38,789 bases of DNA from Burkholderiales bacterium (GTDB lineage Bacteria > Pseudomonadota > Gammaproteobacteria > Burkholderiales > Burkholderiaceae_C), in the NCBI GenBank assembly GCA_028868825.1, contig JAGWTU010000052.1, positions 1 through 38,789 of the forward strand, given 5' to 3'. Below, piece after piece: positions 23,201-31,477 of this stretch (the stretch's first letter is position 1; each line of letters starts with the position of its first letter). Made by a program: the position numbers and the translations under genes. The notes under the pieces were generated by a model. The model was not told the origin of the DNA, ran no database searches, and was given only the letters and a program-made list of their open reading frames with translations.

Positions 23201-23936
23201 ACTGCGCACGCGCCGTCCAGCCGTCCTTGATCGCCGCCACGGCGTCGCGCCGCGCCGCGGCCAGGCGCGCGGCGACTTCGCCCAGGCCCTGTGACGCTTC
23301 GTCAACGATGGGCCCCTGGCGCAGCAGCGCCTGCGCGTCGGCCACCAAAGCCTCGGCGTCGGGCCAGACGCCGAGCACGGCGTCGAGCGGGTCGCCGGCC
23401 AGCGGCAGCACCTGCTGGCGCCAGATGTCGAGCGCGGCCTCGCGCCGCAGCACCGATTCATCGGCGGCGAGTTCCTCGTCGAAGGCCGATGCGCTGTCGA
23501 AGGCATGTTCGCGCAGCATGCGCTGGCACCAGGCATCGATGGTGTGCACGGCGGCCTCGTCCATCGCCTCGGCAGCCAGCGCCAGCCGCCAGGCGGCCTC
23601 GGTCCGTACGCCGCCGTCCGCGTAGGCATCGAGCAGGCCGGCGAGCAAGGCATCCGCCGGCGCCGCCTCGCCGCGGAAACAGCGCGCGGCCTCGACGAGG
23701 CGGGCGCGGATGCGGTCCGAGAGTTCGCGCGTCGCGGCGCGGGTGAAGGTCAGCACGAGGATCTCGGATGGCAGCAGCGGCCGCGCGTACGCCGCCGCGC
23801 CGCCGTGGCCGAGCACGAGTCGCAGGTAGAGCGCGGCGATGGTCCAGGTCTTGCCGGTGCCGGCGCTGGCCTCGATCAGGCGGCTGCCATGCAGCGGCAG
23901 GGTCAGCGGGTTCAGCGCGTTCGACGAGTCACTCAT
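20277..23936 (-). CDS. recB: Exodeoxyribonuclease V subunit beta, RecB
   Basis: RecB supplies the 3'-5' helicase and the single nuclease domain of RecBCD, which processes double-strand breaks and loads RecA. The 1219-residue protein shows Walker A EASAGTGKT (22-30), motif II VALVDEFQDTSPIQARIF, motif III LLIGDPKQSIYAFRGADI, VQIITIHKSKGLEYPLVFLP, motif VI LLYVALTRARHALWVG, and the nuclease block GFADLVFERGGRYWVLDYKSN with the catalytic Asp1117 and Lys1119. The ATG at 23936 overlaps the recC stop by 8 bases; ATG-like 23951 is five codons longer and less likely. There is no ptrA gene between recC and recB, unlike E. coli. Confidence 0.97.
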   Translation of the reverse strand: MSDSSNALNPLTLPLHGSRLIEASAGTGKTWTIAALYLRLVLGHGGAAAYARPLLPSEILVLTFTRAATRELSDRIRARLVEAARCFRGEAAPADALLAGLLDAYADGGVRTEAAWRLALAAEAMDEAAVHTIDAWCQRMLREHAFDSASAFDEELAADESVLRREAALDIWRQQVLPLAGDPLDAVLGVWPDAEALVADAQALLRQGPIVDEASQGLGEVAARLAAARRDAVAAIKDGWTARAQSMRDWLDGQYASKSCAFSKKSLQARHYRAWLDALAAWAADPAVEQPKFSTKADRLTPARMAEIAVPPGRALDLPPAFAAFAQLLADLAALPAIAAPLRLNAAAAISARLALLKRRAARFGFADLLERLDAALDPAAPTAERLRERILAQHPVALVDEFQDTSPIQARIFDRLYRCAADDPATALLLIGDPKQSIYAFRGADIQSYLRARRATAGRHERLATNHRSTAELVDAVNHLFGIAEARPGPGAFLFRHAGDDPLPYVPVGARGRDDVFVTAAGRPPALTFELDATLRDGTSSRRLQAARSAERIAVLLADEQAGFDAPGQPRRRLRPADIAVLVREGREAAAVRRELRRRGVAAVYLSDRDSVYASGEARDLLRWLEAVAAPRDARLARAAWATRLAGLTLAELLRLSDDDLEFDARVGELQMLQGIWKEQGVLTMLRRTVQSLDLPARWRAADPAPTEGERRLTNLLHLAELLQAASAGLEGEEALIRWLGRQIDGGESGDEQILRLESDADRVQIITIHKSKGLEYPLVFLPFASAVRRGGGAASPVLVREGDDGRRRLVVDPGADDLEAERYDALRESTRLLYVALTRARHALWVGLAALRSGASDACAWSESAIGRLLGGEVSPSPEELPARLRQGLAPCAAIDLVAAPDDIACTRVPTAALVPLRDDPPYAADFDRDWSVGSYSGLVRGIAALPAEAVRDDEPAGPVVAVTTAAGAASAAPRHAFPRGPLAGNFLHDQLEWLAGEGFGLEDSPLLQQQLLRRCERQGWGAHGDGLVAWLGAVLRRPLPGPGCALRELAAPEPEMEFWFPTQGLQARHIDRLCRDHLPGPRERPPLPERELHGMLMGFADLVFERGGRYWVLDYKSNHLGMRDADYDAAALAGAMGEHRYDVQAALYLLALHRLLRSRLGAAYDPARQLGGAIYLFLRGIDGPEAGCFVVPAVPALLEALDAAVGSSATGRGAGR

Positions 23937-26900
23937 CGCCGGCGGCCCCATGCAGCGTCAGCACCAGCGGTCGCGCGGCCCATGCGAGCAGCGGTTCGAC
24001 CAGGGCCTGCACCAACGCGGCGCTGCGGCCGTCGGCGACGAGCGCCTCGAAGTCCGGGTAGCAGCGCGCAAGGACCGGATCGGCGCCCTCGCCCGGACGG
24101 CCCGGGCGACCGTCGTAGACGGCGGCCGCCGCGCCCTCGTCGCCGCGCTCGGCCCATTTCAATGCGGTACGCAATGCCACCGGCAGGGGCGCATCCATGC
24201 CTTCGCGCCAGGCTTGGGCGAGCGCGTCGAAATGGCGCTGCGCGTCCTCGGCCGGCAGCGGCGCCAGCCGCACCAGCGCGTCGCGGCCGACGATCGCCGT
24301 CTCGATCGCGTGGCCGCAGGCGGCGGCGGCGAGCATGCGCACCCAGGCAGCGACGAGCTTGTCGGCGGCGACGGCGGGCTTGCGATTCTTTTCGCGGCTG
24401 CAGACGCGTCCGGCGCGCAGCTCGATGGCGATGCGCCGCCCCTCGCCGGCATCGCGCAGCTCGTCGAGCCAGTCGCTGAATTCGACCCCGGCGACGGGCC
24501 GCTGCAAGGCCTCCTTCGCCGCCGCGTGCGGATAGGCCAAGGCGAGTTCACGCCAGGCCGCCACCGCGGCCAGCAACTCGCCGCGCAGCGCCGCAGCGAC
24601 GCGCTCGCCCGGCCCGGCCATCGGCAACGCGCCGCTGCGGCGTTCGCGGGCCAGCGCGGCATCGACGGCGTCCTCGGCGTCACTGCCGGCGTCGCTGCCG
24701 GCGTCGCCCTCGGCCGCCGCCGCGAGGACGCGCTCGACGACGCCATGTTCGTCGAGCCCGCCGAGGACCAGCGGCTCGTCATCGGAGGCGATCTCGGCGT
24801 CGCGCAGCACGACACCCAGCCGATCGCGGAAGAAGGCCTGCACGGGGGACTTCAGGAAGCGAGCCAGGCGCGCCGTCGTCAGCGGCGCGGCCGCATCGGG
24901 GACATGGGGCGGCGGCGCGGCGGGAGCCTCCCGGACCGCGTCGAGATGGATGACGCGCCATTCGCGCGCCTGCGTCGAGAGCGCCGATCCGGCCTCGAAA
25001 TAGCGGCGGCTGAACGGTTGCAGCGGATGCTCGGTCGTGCGCGACTCGACCACCTGGGCGCCCCAGCCGGCGGCGAGGTAGTCGCGCAGCTGCGCCACCA
25101 GCACCGAAGGCGGCTGCACGGTGTTGTCGCGCTGGTTGCGGCCGGTCCAGCCGACATAGAGCCGGCGCCGCGCCGACAGCAGCGCCTCGAGCATGAGCTG
25201 ACGATCGTCGTCGCGGCGCGAGCGGTCGCCGGGGCGCGACTGGCCCGGCCAGCCCATGAGGTCGAAGTCGCTGCGCGGCGCGGCGCGCGGGTAATCGCCG
25301 TCGTTCATGCCGAGCAGGCAGACGACCTCGAACGGGATCGCGCGCATCGGCAGCAGCGTGCAGAAGGTGACGCCGCCGGCGCGGAAACGCCGGTTCAGCG
25401 ACGGCTCGTCGAGCCCCGCGAGCCAGGCCTCGCGCACGACGGCGAGCGCCAGCGGTGCTTCGAAATGCGCCGCGTCGCAGGCGTCGAGCCAGTCGCGCAG
25501 CGCATCACCGCAGGCCGCCAGCGTCCAGCGGTCGCGCTCGTCGGCGGCGTCGAAGAAGGTCGCCAGCAAGGCCTGCAGGCGCTCGGACCATTGCTGCGGC
25601 GTCGCAGGTGTCGCCGCCAGCCGCGACCAGTGCTCGAGCGCGTCGAGCAGTGCCGCCAGCGCGCCGGCGAGCGAGGCCTCGATGCCGCCGACCTCGGCGT
25701 AGGGCTCGATGCCCCCCCAGGCCTGGCCGCTCTCGCCGCTGGCATAGCCCAGCAGCATGCGGCGCAGCCCGAAGCGCCAGCTGTTGGCCTCGCCGCAGGC
25801 CGCGAGGCCGAGTTCGCCGCGCTGCGCCGCGTCCAGCCCCCAGCGCACGCCGGCGCCCTCGGCCCAGGCGGCGAGTTGCGGCAGGTCGTCGGCGGCGATG
25901 CCGAAGCGCGCCGCCAGCGCCGGGACCTCGAGCAGCGCGCGCAGCTCGGCCAGCGTGCAGCGCTGCTGCGGCAGCCGCAGCAGCCATTCGAGTGCGAGGA
26001 GCAGCGGCTGCGCGCCCTGCTCGCGCAGATCGGCGATGGCGTAGGGTATGCGGCGCGCGTCGCCACGCGGGTACTGGCCGAAGACCGAGCGTATCGCCGG
26101 CGCGTACGTCTCGATGTCGGGCACCATGACGACGATGTCGCGCGGCTGCAGCGCCGGCGTCGATTCAGCGGCCAGCATCGCCAGCAGCTCGTCGTGCAGC
26201 ACCTCGACCTCGCGCTGCGCGCCGTGGGCGATGTGGAAGGCGATCGAGCGGTCGGCCTCGTCGACCCGCTGCGGTTCGTGTTCGGCCAGCGGGACGAGGT
26301 CGCGGATGCGCGCCTGCACCTGCTCGAGCAGGGTGCGCCCCGCGCCGTCGTCGTAGAGGTCGACGCGCAAGCCGGCGCCGCGCACCGCGTCGACGTCGTC
26401 GAAGGCGTCGAGCTGGCGCATGAAGTCGCGCCCCTGGCGGCCCCAGGCGGCGAGCAGCGGATGGGCGTGGGCATGCATCTGCGACAGTGGCACGTCGGCG
26501 AGGTCGCGCCCGCCGCGCAGCGGCTGGCGCCGTCGCGCGGCACGCAACACCTCGCGGCCGTCGATGATGTCGGCCCAGTGGTAGCGGCAGGGGTTCGGGA
26601 TCGCCAGCAGCACCTGGCTGCGCCGCGCCAGCGCGGCCAGCGCTTCCAGCGTCTGCATCGGCACATGGGTCATGCCGAACAGCATCACGCGCCGCGGCAG
26701 CGGCTGTTCGGGCGCGGCGCCGGATTCGAGCGCGTCGACGAAGCGGCGGTGCAGCCGCGGCCGCGTCGCGGCGAGTTCGTCGGCGCTGAGCTCCGACTGC
26801 AGTTCGCGCCACAACGCCGCTTGCCAGCGTTGATCGGGAGGTAGCGGCGTCGCGCTGCGCGTTCCGTGCCATGGCGGCAGACCATCCTGCCCCGCGGCCC

Positions 26901-27372
26901 AGGCCTCGAGCCAGTCGCCACGATAGACCTGGTACTGGTCGTAGAGATCGGCCAGCCGCTGCGCCAGTTGGTAGCGCAGGGCCTCTTCGCCGGCGAGCAG
27001 GAAGCGCGCCAGCGGCGCGTAGACGCCCTCGGGGTCGGGCCGCGCGAGCAGTTCGGGCAGCCGTGCCATCAGGCGCCAGGTCAGCGGCTGCTTGTCGAGC
27101 GCCGAGCGCTGCGGCACCGCGGCGCGCCCGAGCTGGCTGCGGTAGGCGCGCCAGAGGAAGCGCGCCGGCAGTTCGACGCGCGTCGCCGCGCAGACGCCGT
27201 GGCGCTCGGCCAGTGCCATCTTCAGCCATTCGGCGACGCCGTTGCTCTGCACGAGGAAGACCTCGGATTCGAGCGGCGCCAGCGGATGGCGCGCCGTCCA
27301 GGCGGCGAGCGCCGCGACGAGCGACTCGGCCCGGTTGCCGTGCAGGACCAGCAGACCGGGCGCCAGCGTCAT
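23929..27372 (-). CDS. recC: Exodeoxyribonuclease V subunit gamma, RecC
   Basis: RecC holds the complex together and scans for Chi. The 1147-residue protein begins MTLAPGLLVLHGNRAESLVA, followed by EVFLVQSNGVAEWLKMALAE and GVCAATRVELPARFLWRAYR, the diagnostic RecC N-terminus. Later landmarks are MLFGMTHVPMQTLEALAALA, RDIVVMVPDIETYAPAIRSVF, GVTFCTLLPMRAIPFEVVCL and LLGMNDGDYPRAAPRSDFDLM. As in the family, it has helicase-like and nuclease-like folds that are inactive. The length is close to the 1122 residues of E. coli RecC. The ATG at 27372 overlaps the stop of the upstream methyltransferase gene by one base (TGATG), suggesting coupled translation. Confidence 0.96.
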   Translation of the reverse strand: MTLAPGLLVLHGNRAESLVAALAAWTARHPLAPLESEVFLVQSNGVAEWLKMALAERHGVCAATRVELPARFLWRAYRSQLGRAAVPQRSALDKQPLTWRLMARLPELLARPDPEGVYAPLARFLLAGEEALRYQLAQRLADLYDQYQVYRGDWLEAWAAGQDGLPPWHGTRSATPLPPDQRWQAALWRELQSELSADELAATRPRLHRRFVDALESGAAPEQPLPRRVMLFGMTHVPMQTLEALAALARRSQVLLAIPNPCRYHWADIIDGREVLRAARRRQPLRGGRDLADVPLSQMHAHAHPLLAAWGRQGRDFMRQLDAFDDVDAVRGAGLRVDLYDDGAGRTLLEQVQARIRDLVPLAEHEPQRVDEADRSIAFHIAHGAQREVEVLHDELLAMLAAESTPALQPRDIVVMVPDIETYAPAIRSVFGQYPRGDARRIPYAIADLREQGAQPLLLALEWLLRLPQQRCTLAELRALLEVPALAARFGIAADDLPQLAAWAEGAGVRWGLDAAQRGELGLAACGEANSWRFGLRRMLLGYASGESGQAWGGIEPYAEVGGIEASLAGALAALLDALEHWSRLAATPATPQQWSERLQALLATFFDAADERDRWTLAACGDALRDWLDACDAAHFEAPLALAVVREAWLAGLDEPSLNRRFRAGGVTFCTLLPMRAIPFEVVCLLGMNDGDYPRAAPRSDFDLMGWPGQSRPGDRSRRDDDRQLMLEALLSARRRLYVGWTGRNQRDNTVQPPSVLVAQLRDYLAAGWGAQVVESRTTEHPLQPFSRRYFEAGSALSTQAREWRVIHLDAVREAPAAPPPHVPDAAAPLTTARLARFLKSPVQAFFRDRLGVVLRDAEIASDDEPLVLGGLDEHGVVERVLAAAAEGDAGSDAGSDAEDAVDAALARERRSGALPMAGPGERVAAALRGELLAAVAAWRELALAYPHAAAKEALQRPVAGVEFSDWLDELRDAGEGRRIAIELRAGRVCSREKNRKPAVAADKLVAAWVRMLAAAACGHAIETAIVGRDALVRLAPLPAEDAQRHFDALAQAWREGMDAPLPVALRTALKWAERGDEGAAAAVYDGRPGRPGEGADPVLARCYPDFEALVADGRSAALVQALVEPLLAWAARPLVLTLHGAAGDE

Positions 27373-28172
27373 CAGGGACGGACGAACTTGAGCGCGAAGC
27401 CGTCCTCGGGCACCGGGGGCGTCGTCGCGTCGCGGGGGTCGGCCGGGTTGCGCAGGAAGTCACCGGCGGCGACGAGCTTGAAGCCGGCGGCCTCGACCTC
27501 GGCGCGCACGAAGCTTTCCTCGACCCGGTGCAGCGTCCCCGATTCCGAGATGCCGGTGCCCGGCCGCCCGGCGTGGTCGACGACGACGTAGACGCCGCCC
27601 GGCTTGAGCGCCTTGTACAGCGCGCGGTTGAGCTGCGCGCGGTCGACGCCCATGTGGCCGAAGTCGTGGTAGTTGAAGACCAGGGTCACGAGGTCGAGCC
27701 CGCCGTCGGCCAGCGCCGCCGGTACCGGGTCCTCGAAACGCTGTTGCACGGCGATGAGCTGCGCCGCGGCGACATGGCCGGCCTCCAGCCGCCGCTCGCG
27801 TTCGGCCAGCGCCGTCGCCGAGGTCCGCGGTGGCGCGCTGGCCGCTGCGGCGCCGGCCGCTGCCTTGCGCGGCGCGCTCTGGCCGTAGACCGCGCCGGCG
27901 GGGCCGATCGCGCGCGCCAGCAGCTCGGCCGTGTAGCCGCCGCCGGCGGCGACGTCGAGCGCGATCATCCCCGACCGCACGCCGATGAAACCGAGCAGTT
28001 CGGCCGGTTTGCGCCGCGCGTCCATCGCGCGGTCGCCGGGGCTGCGGTCGGCGGCGGCGACGATGGCGGCCGGCGTCGACGCGGCGGCGGGCGGCGCCGG
28101 ACCGTCGGCGCAGCCGGCGAGGGCAATCAGCGACGACGCCAGCAGGGCGGCAAGGTGGAGATCAGTGCGCAT
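27372..28172 (-). CDS. Predicted lipoprotein SAM-dependent methyltransferase
   Basis: The 266-residue protein has a lipoprotein signal (LASSLIALAGC, lipobox LAGC at 18-21), so after cleavage Cys21 would be lipidated and the protein would sit in the cell envelope. The rest is a class I methyltransferase fold: motif I ALDVAAGGGYTAELLARAIG (71-90), a variable Ala-rich stretch (about 100-125), LDLVTLVFNYHDFGHMGVDR, LKPGGVYVVVDHAGRPGTGI and a C-terminal VEAAGFKLVAAGDFLRNP. It resembles the predicted extracytoplasmic methyltransferases of COG4798. The substrate is unknown, and SAM outside the cytoplasm is unexpected. The gene leads the recC-recB-recD run with a 1-base overlap. Confidence 0.85.
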   Translation of the reverse strand: MRTDLHLAALLASSLIALAGCADGPAPPAAASTPAAIVAAADRSPGDRAMDARRKPAELLGFIGVRSGMIALDVAAGGGYTAELLARAIGPAGAVYGQSAPRKAAAGAAAASAPPRTSATALAERERRLEAGHVAAAQLIAVQQRFEDPVPAALADGGLDLVTLVFNYHDFGHMGVDRAQLNRALYKALKPGGVYVVVDHAGRPGTGISESGTLHRVEESFVRAEVEAAGFKLVAAGDFLRNPADPRDATTPPVPEDGFALKFVRP

Positions 28173-28220
28173 CGGGTCTTTCGTTCGGCAGGGAGGTCCT
28201 GGGTTGTACCGCAGTGGACT

Positions 28221-29192
28221 TCAGTCGTAGCGCGCCAGCGCCGCGCGCAGCCGCGACTTCACCGCTTCGGCCAGCGACGTCGGCGCGACGACGCGCACAT
28301 CGTCGCCCTGGCGCAGGATATCCATCACGATCTCGGTCTCGTCGGCATAGGGCAGCTCGAGCTCGTAGCAGCCATCCTCGAGCCAGCGCCCGCGCTGGTC
28401 GGGATGCCATTCCTCGCGGCTGATCCAGGGCGCCGCCTGCGGCTGGAAGACCAGCGTCGCGCGGCGACTGGCGGCGCCGGCGTAGATGCCGTAGCCGCCG
28501 TCCATCGCGGCCTCGACGGCCTCGACCGCGACCTCCTTGGCGCGCGCGTCGAGCATCGTGGCGGCCTCGATGGCGTCGAGCGCGAAGCGCAGCAGCCGCT
28601 CGCGGCGATGGCACCAGGCGTCGAGGTACCAGGTGTTGCGGTAATGGACGAGGCGCTGCGGCGAGACCTCGCGCTCGCCCGTCTCGCCGCGGCCGCGGCT
28701 GTGGTAGCGCATGCGCAGCCGCCGGCGCTGCAGCAGCGCCTCGCCGACCTTCTCGAAGAACTGGCTCGGCACCGGGCGCCGCGCCGGGCTGACGATCTTC
28801 ACGCGGCGCAGCAGCGCGCGCGCGTCGCCGTCGCCCTGCCCCAGCAGGAGGTGGATGCGGTCGAGCAGCGGCGCCAAGTGGCGGCTGATCGGCCCGTCGC
28901 TGTCCAGGCCGGCCAGCAACTGGTGCGCCATCAGCAGCGAATACAGCTCGCGTTCACTGAACCACAGCCCCGGCAGCTCGTGGCGCGCGCCGCGCGTCGG
29001 GGCCACGAAGCGGTAGCCGTTGGCGTCGCGGTCGTATTCGATCGGCGCGCCGAGGCGGTCGCGCAGGTACTCGAGGTCGCGCTTGAGCGTCGCCGGCGAG
29101 ACCTCGAGCGTCTCGAGCAGCGCCTTGAAGCTCACCGGCCCGCGGTTGCGGATCAGCATCTCGACCTGGTAGACGCGCGCGGTTCTGCTCAT
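28221..29192 (-). CDS. WYL-domain transcriptional regulator (YafY type)
   Basis: The 323-residue regulator has an N-terminal helix-turn-helix (about 8-48; PVSFKALLETLEVSPATLKRDLEYL), a strand pair with EYDRDANGYRF, a middle helical part, and a WYL domain around residues 140-225 with NTWYLDAWCHRRERLLRFAL. A C-terminal WCX-like extension (about 235-320) follows. WYL domains sense ligands, and some bind nucleic acid, as in PafBC of mycobacteria, which controls DNA-damage genes. It is 48 bases upstream of the methyltransferase-recCBD run on the same strand and divergent from the exonuclease gene, so either could be its target. The ligand is unknown. Confidence 0.92.
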   Translation of the reverse strand: MSRTARVYQVEMLIRNRGPVSFKALLETLEVSPATLKRDLEYLRDRLGAPIEYDRDANGYRFVAPTRGARHELPGLWFSERELYSLLMAHQLLAGLDSDGPISRHLAPLLDRIHLLLGQGDGDARALLRRVKIVSPARRPVPSQFFEKVGEALLQRRRLRMRYHSRGRGETGEREVSPQRLVHYRNTWYLDAWCHRRERLLRFALDAIEAATMLDARAKEVAVEAVEAAMDGGYGIYAGAASRRATLVFQPQAAPWISREEWHPDQRGRWLEDGCYELELPYADETEIVMDILRQGDDVRVVAPTSLAEAVKSRLRAALARYD

Positions 29193-29272
29193 GCGTTGAT
29201 TTTGTCGCGCATCGGGGGCTGCGCCATCGAACGGCGGGCCGCATACTCGCCCGGCCTTCGAACAGGACCCTC

Positions 29273-29785
29273 ATGAACGTTGCCGCGCCCAGGCCCTGCG
29301 TCATCGATGTCGAAGCCTCGGGTTTCGGCCGTGGCAGCTATCCGATCGAGATCGGCTACGTGCTCGACGACGGCCGCGCGGTCTGCATGCTCGTGCAGCC
29401 GTCGCCGCATTGGACGCATTGGGACGCTGGCGCCGAAAGCATCCACGGCATCCAGCGTTCGCTGCTCTTCGTCCGCGGCCGACCGGTGACCGAGGTCGCG
29501 GCGACGCTCAACCGCGACCTCGCCGGCCGCACCGTCTATTGCGACGGCTGGGCCAACGACTACACCTGGATCGCGGCGCTCTACGAAGAGGCCCGGATGA
29601 CGCCGACCTTCAAGCTCGAGTCGGCAGCGCGGCTGCTCGACGAGGCCCGCCGGCCACTGCTGCACGAGCGCCAGCGCCGCGCGCGCGCCGAGCTCGGTCT
29701 CGACCGCCACCGCGCCAGCAGCGACGCGCGCGCCCTGCAATGCGCGCTCGCCGCGCTGATCGGGACCGTCCAGGCCGGACCCTAG
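29273..29785 (+). CDS. DEDDh-type 3'-5' exonuclease-like protein
   Basis: The 170-residue protein has the RNase T/DnaQ pattern. The first acidic pair is D12 and E14 in VIDVEASGFG, the second-motif Asp is probably D96 in GWANDYTWIAALYEEA, and the last is H146-x4-D151 in RHRASSDAR. This suggests a small stand-alone exonuclease acting on DNA or RNA; the substrate cannot be told. AGGA lies 6-7 bases before the ATG at 29273. It diverges from the WYL regulator gene with 80 bases between. Its TAG overlaps the end of the convergent acyl-CoA synthetase gene by 4 bases (CTAG). Confidence 0.82.
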   Translation: MNVAAPRPCVIDVEASGFGRGSYPIEIGYVLDDGRAVCMLVQPSPHWTHWDAGAESIHGIQRSLLFVRGRPVTEVAATLNRDLAGRTVYCDGWANDYTWIAALYEEARMTPTFKLESAARLLDEARRPLLHERQRRARAELGLDRHRASSDARALQCALAALIGTVQAGP

Positions 29786-31473
29786 ACCGGCGCTTCGCGC
29801 TCCTGCAGCGCGCGCCACATCACCTTGCCCGACCCGCTCTTGGGCAGCGCATCGACGAACTCGACCAGTCGCGGCACCTTGTAGGCCGCCATGTGCTCGC
29901 GCGCCCAGGCGATGATGTCGTCGGCACCGGCGCGGCCGCGCGCCGATTCTCGCAGCACGACGACGGCCTTCACGGTCTCGCCGCGGTAGGCGTCGCGCGC
30001 GGCGATGACGCAGGCCTCCTGAATCAGCGGGCAGCCGTAGAGCAGCAGTTCGACCTCGCTCGGCCAGACCTTGAAGCCGCTGGCGTTGATCATCCGCTTG
30101 AGGCGGTCGGTGAGGAAGAAATAGCCTTCGTCGTCGCGGCGGCCGAGGTCGCCGGTGCGGAAGAAGGGCTTGCCGTCGATCCGGGCGAAGGCGGCGCGCG
30201 TCGCCTCGGGATGTCCCCAGTAGCCCTTGAACACCATCGGCCCATGGGTGACGATCTCGCCGACCTCGCCCGGCGGCAGTTCGGCCAGCGTCTCGGGGTC
30301 GACGACGCGGCTGTCGACGCCGAACAGCGGGATGCCCAGGCATTGCAGCTTCGCGCGCTCGACCGGGTTGGCGTGGCTCGGCGCCGCCGTCTCGGTCAGT
30401 CCGTAGCCCTCGGCGAAGGTGAGCCCGAATTCGTCGCGAAGCCGCTCGGCCACTGCCTGCGGCATTGCCGCGCCGCCGCCGGTGATGCCGCGCAGGCTCG
30501 ACAGGTCGACACGGGCGATATCGGGGCTGGCGAGCAGGTCGATGATCATCGTCGGGATGCAGGTCCAATGCGTCACACGATGGCAGGCGATCAGCCGCGC
30601 GGCCAGTTCGCGGTCCCAGCGCGGCATCACGACCACGGTGCTGCCGCTGTAGACCGAACCGAGCACGCCATACATCAGCCCGGTGATGTGGAACATCGGC
30701 ACCACGGCCAGCGAGACCGCCTCGGCGCCGGACTGGCTCCAGACGCCGCCGCCGACGACATTGGGCATCAGCGTGCGATGGCTGTGCATGCAGCCCTTGG
30801 GCATGCCGGTCGTGCCCGAGGTGTAAGGCAGCAGCGCGAGGTCGTCGGCGCGCGCGCGCGGCGGACCCGGCGGCAGCGCGGCGGCCAGCGCATCGGCCCA
30901 GCGCGTCGCTGGCGCCGCGCCGGTCGGCAGCGGTGGATCGGCGCGCAGCCAGGCCTCGAGCGCCGGCGGCGGCGCCAGCTCGGGGGCGATCGCAGCGGGC
31001 AGCGCGTCGGCGTAACGCGTGACGAGCAGCGAGCGCAACCGCGGCGTCGGTCCCGGGTCGGCCGCAGCGACGACCGCGGCGAGGTCGGCGGCGACGATGG
31101 CGACGCGCGCACCCGAGTCGGCGATCGCATGCGCGAGCTCCTCGGCCCGGTTCATCGGATTGCAGGGCACGACGACGGCATCGGCGCGCTGCACGGCGTA
31201 GAAGGCCACGACGAACTGCGGGCAGTTCTGCATGTACAGCAGCACGCGGTCGCCGGCGGCTACGCCCTGCGACTGCAGCCAGCCGGCGAGCAAGGTCGCC
31301 TGGCGCTCGAGTTCGGCGTATCTCAGCGCCTGGCCGAAGAACAGCGTCGCCGCCTTGTCCGGATAACGCCGGGCGCTGACCTCGAGGTTGAACCACAGCG
31401 TCGTCTCGGGGACGACGAGCTCGCGCGGCAGGCGCCGGGGCCAGATGGCCAGATGCGGCGCGATCCGGCTCAC
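29782..31473 (-). CDS. Acyl-CoA synthetase (AMP-binding), long-chain type
   Basis: The 563-residue ANL-superfamily enzyme would activate a fatty or related acid to the acyl-CoA through an acyl-adenylate. The P-loop-like motif is LPYTSGTTGMPKG (215-227); then come THWTCIPTMIIDLLASP, EGYGLTETAAPSHANP, FFRTGDLGRRDDEGYFFLTDR and MINASGFKVWPSEVE, with the C-terminal catalytic Lys in SGSGKVMWRAL. The start is GTG at 31473, only 4 bases after the stop of the upstream kinase gene, so the two are very likely one transcript. The substrate chain length is not readable from sequence. Confidence 0.92.
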   Translation of the reverse strand: MSRIAPHLAIWPRRLPRELVVPETTLWFNLEVSARRYPDKAATLFFGQALRYAELERQATLLAGWLQSQGVAAGDRVLLYMQNCPQFVVAFYAVQRADAVVVPCNPMNRAEELAHAIADSGARVAIVAADLAAVVAAADPGPTPRLRSLLVTRYADALPAAIAPELAPPPALEAWLRADPPLPTGAAPATRWADALAAALPPGPPRARADDLALLPYTSGTTGMPKGCMHSHRTLMPNVVGGGVWSQSGAEAVSLAVVPMFHITGLMYGVLGSVYSGSTVVVMPRWDRELAARLIACHRVTHWTCIPTMIIDLLASPDIARVDLSSLRGITGGGAAMPQAVAERLRDEFGLTFAEGYGLTETAAPSHANPVERAKLQCLGIPLFGVDSRVVDPETLAELPPGEVGEIVTHGPMVFKGYWGHPEATRAAFARIDGKPFFRTGDLGRRDDEGYFFLTDRLKRMINASGFKVWPSEVELLLYGCPLIQEACVIAARDAYRGETVKAVVVLRESARGRAGADDIIAWAREHMAAYKVPRLVEFVDALPKSGSGKVMWRALQEREAPV

Positions 31474-31477
31474 GCCG

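Noticed and set aside
23839..26844. A 1001-codon plus-strand open frame opposite recC
   Set aside because: The composition is Arg/Ala/Gly/Gln-rich with no motif, while the opposite strand encodes complete RecC. It is a base-composition artefact, as are the similar frames opposite recB, dnaB and ppsA.
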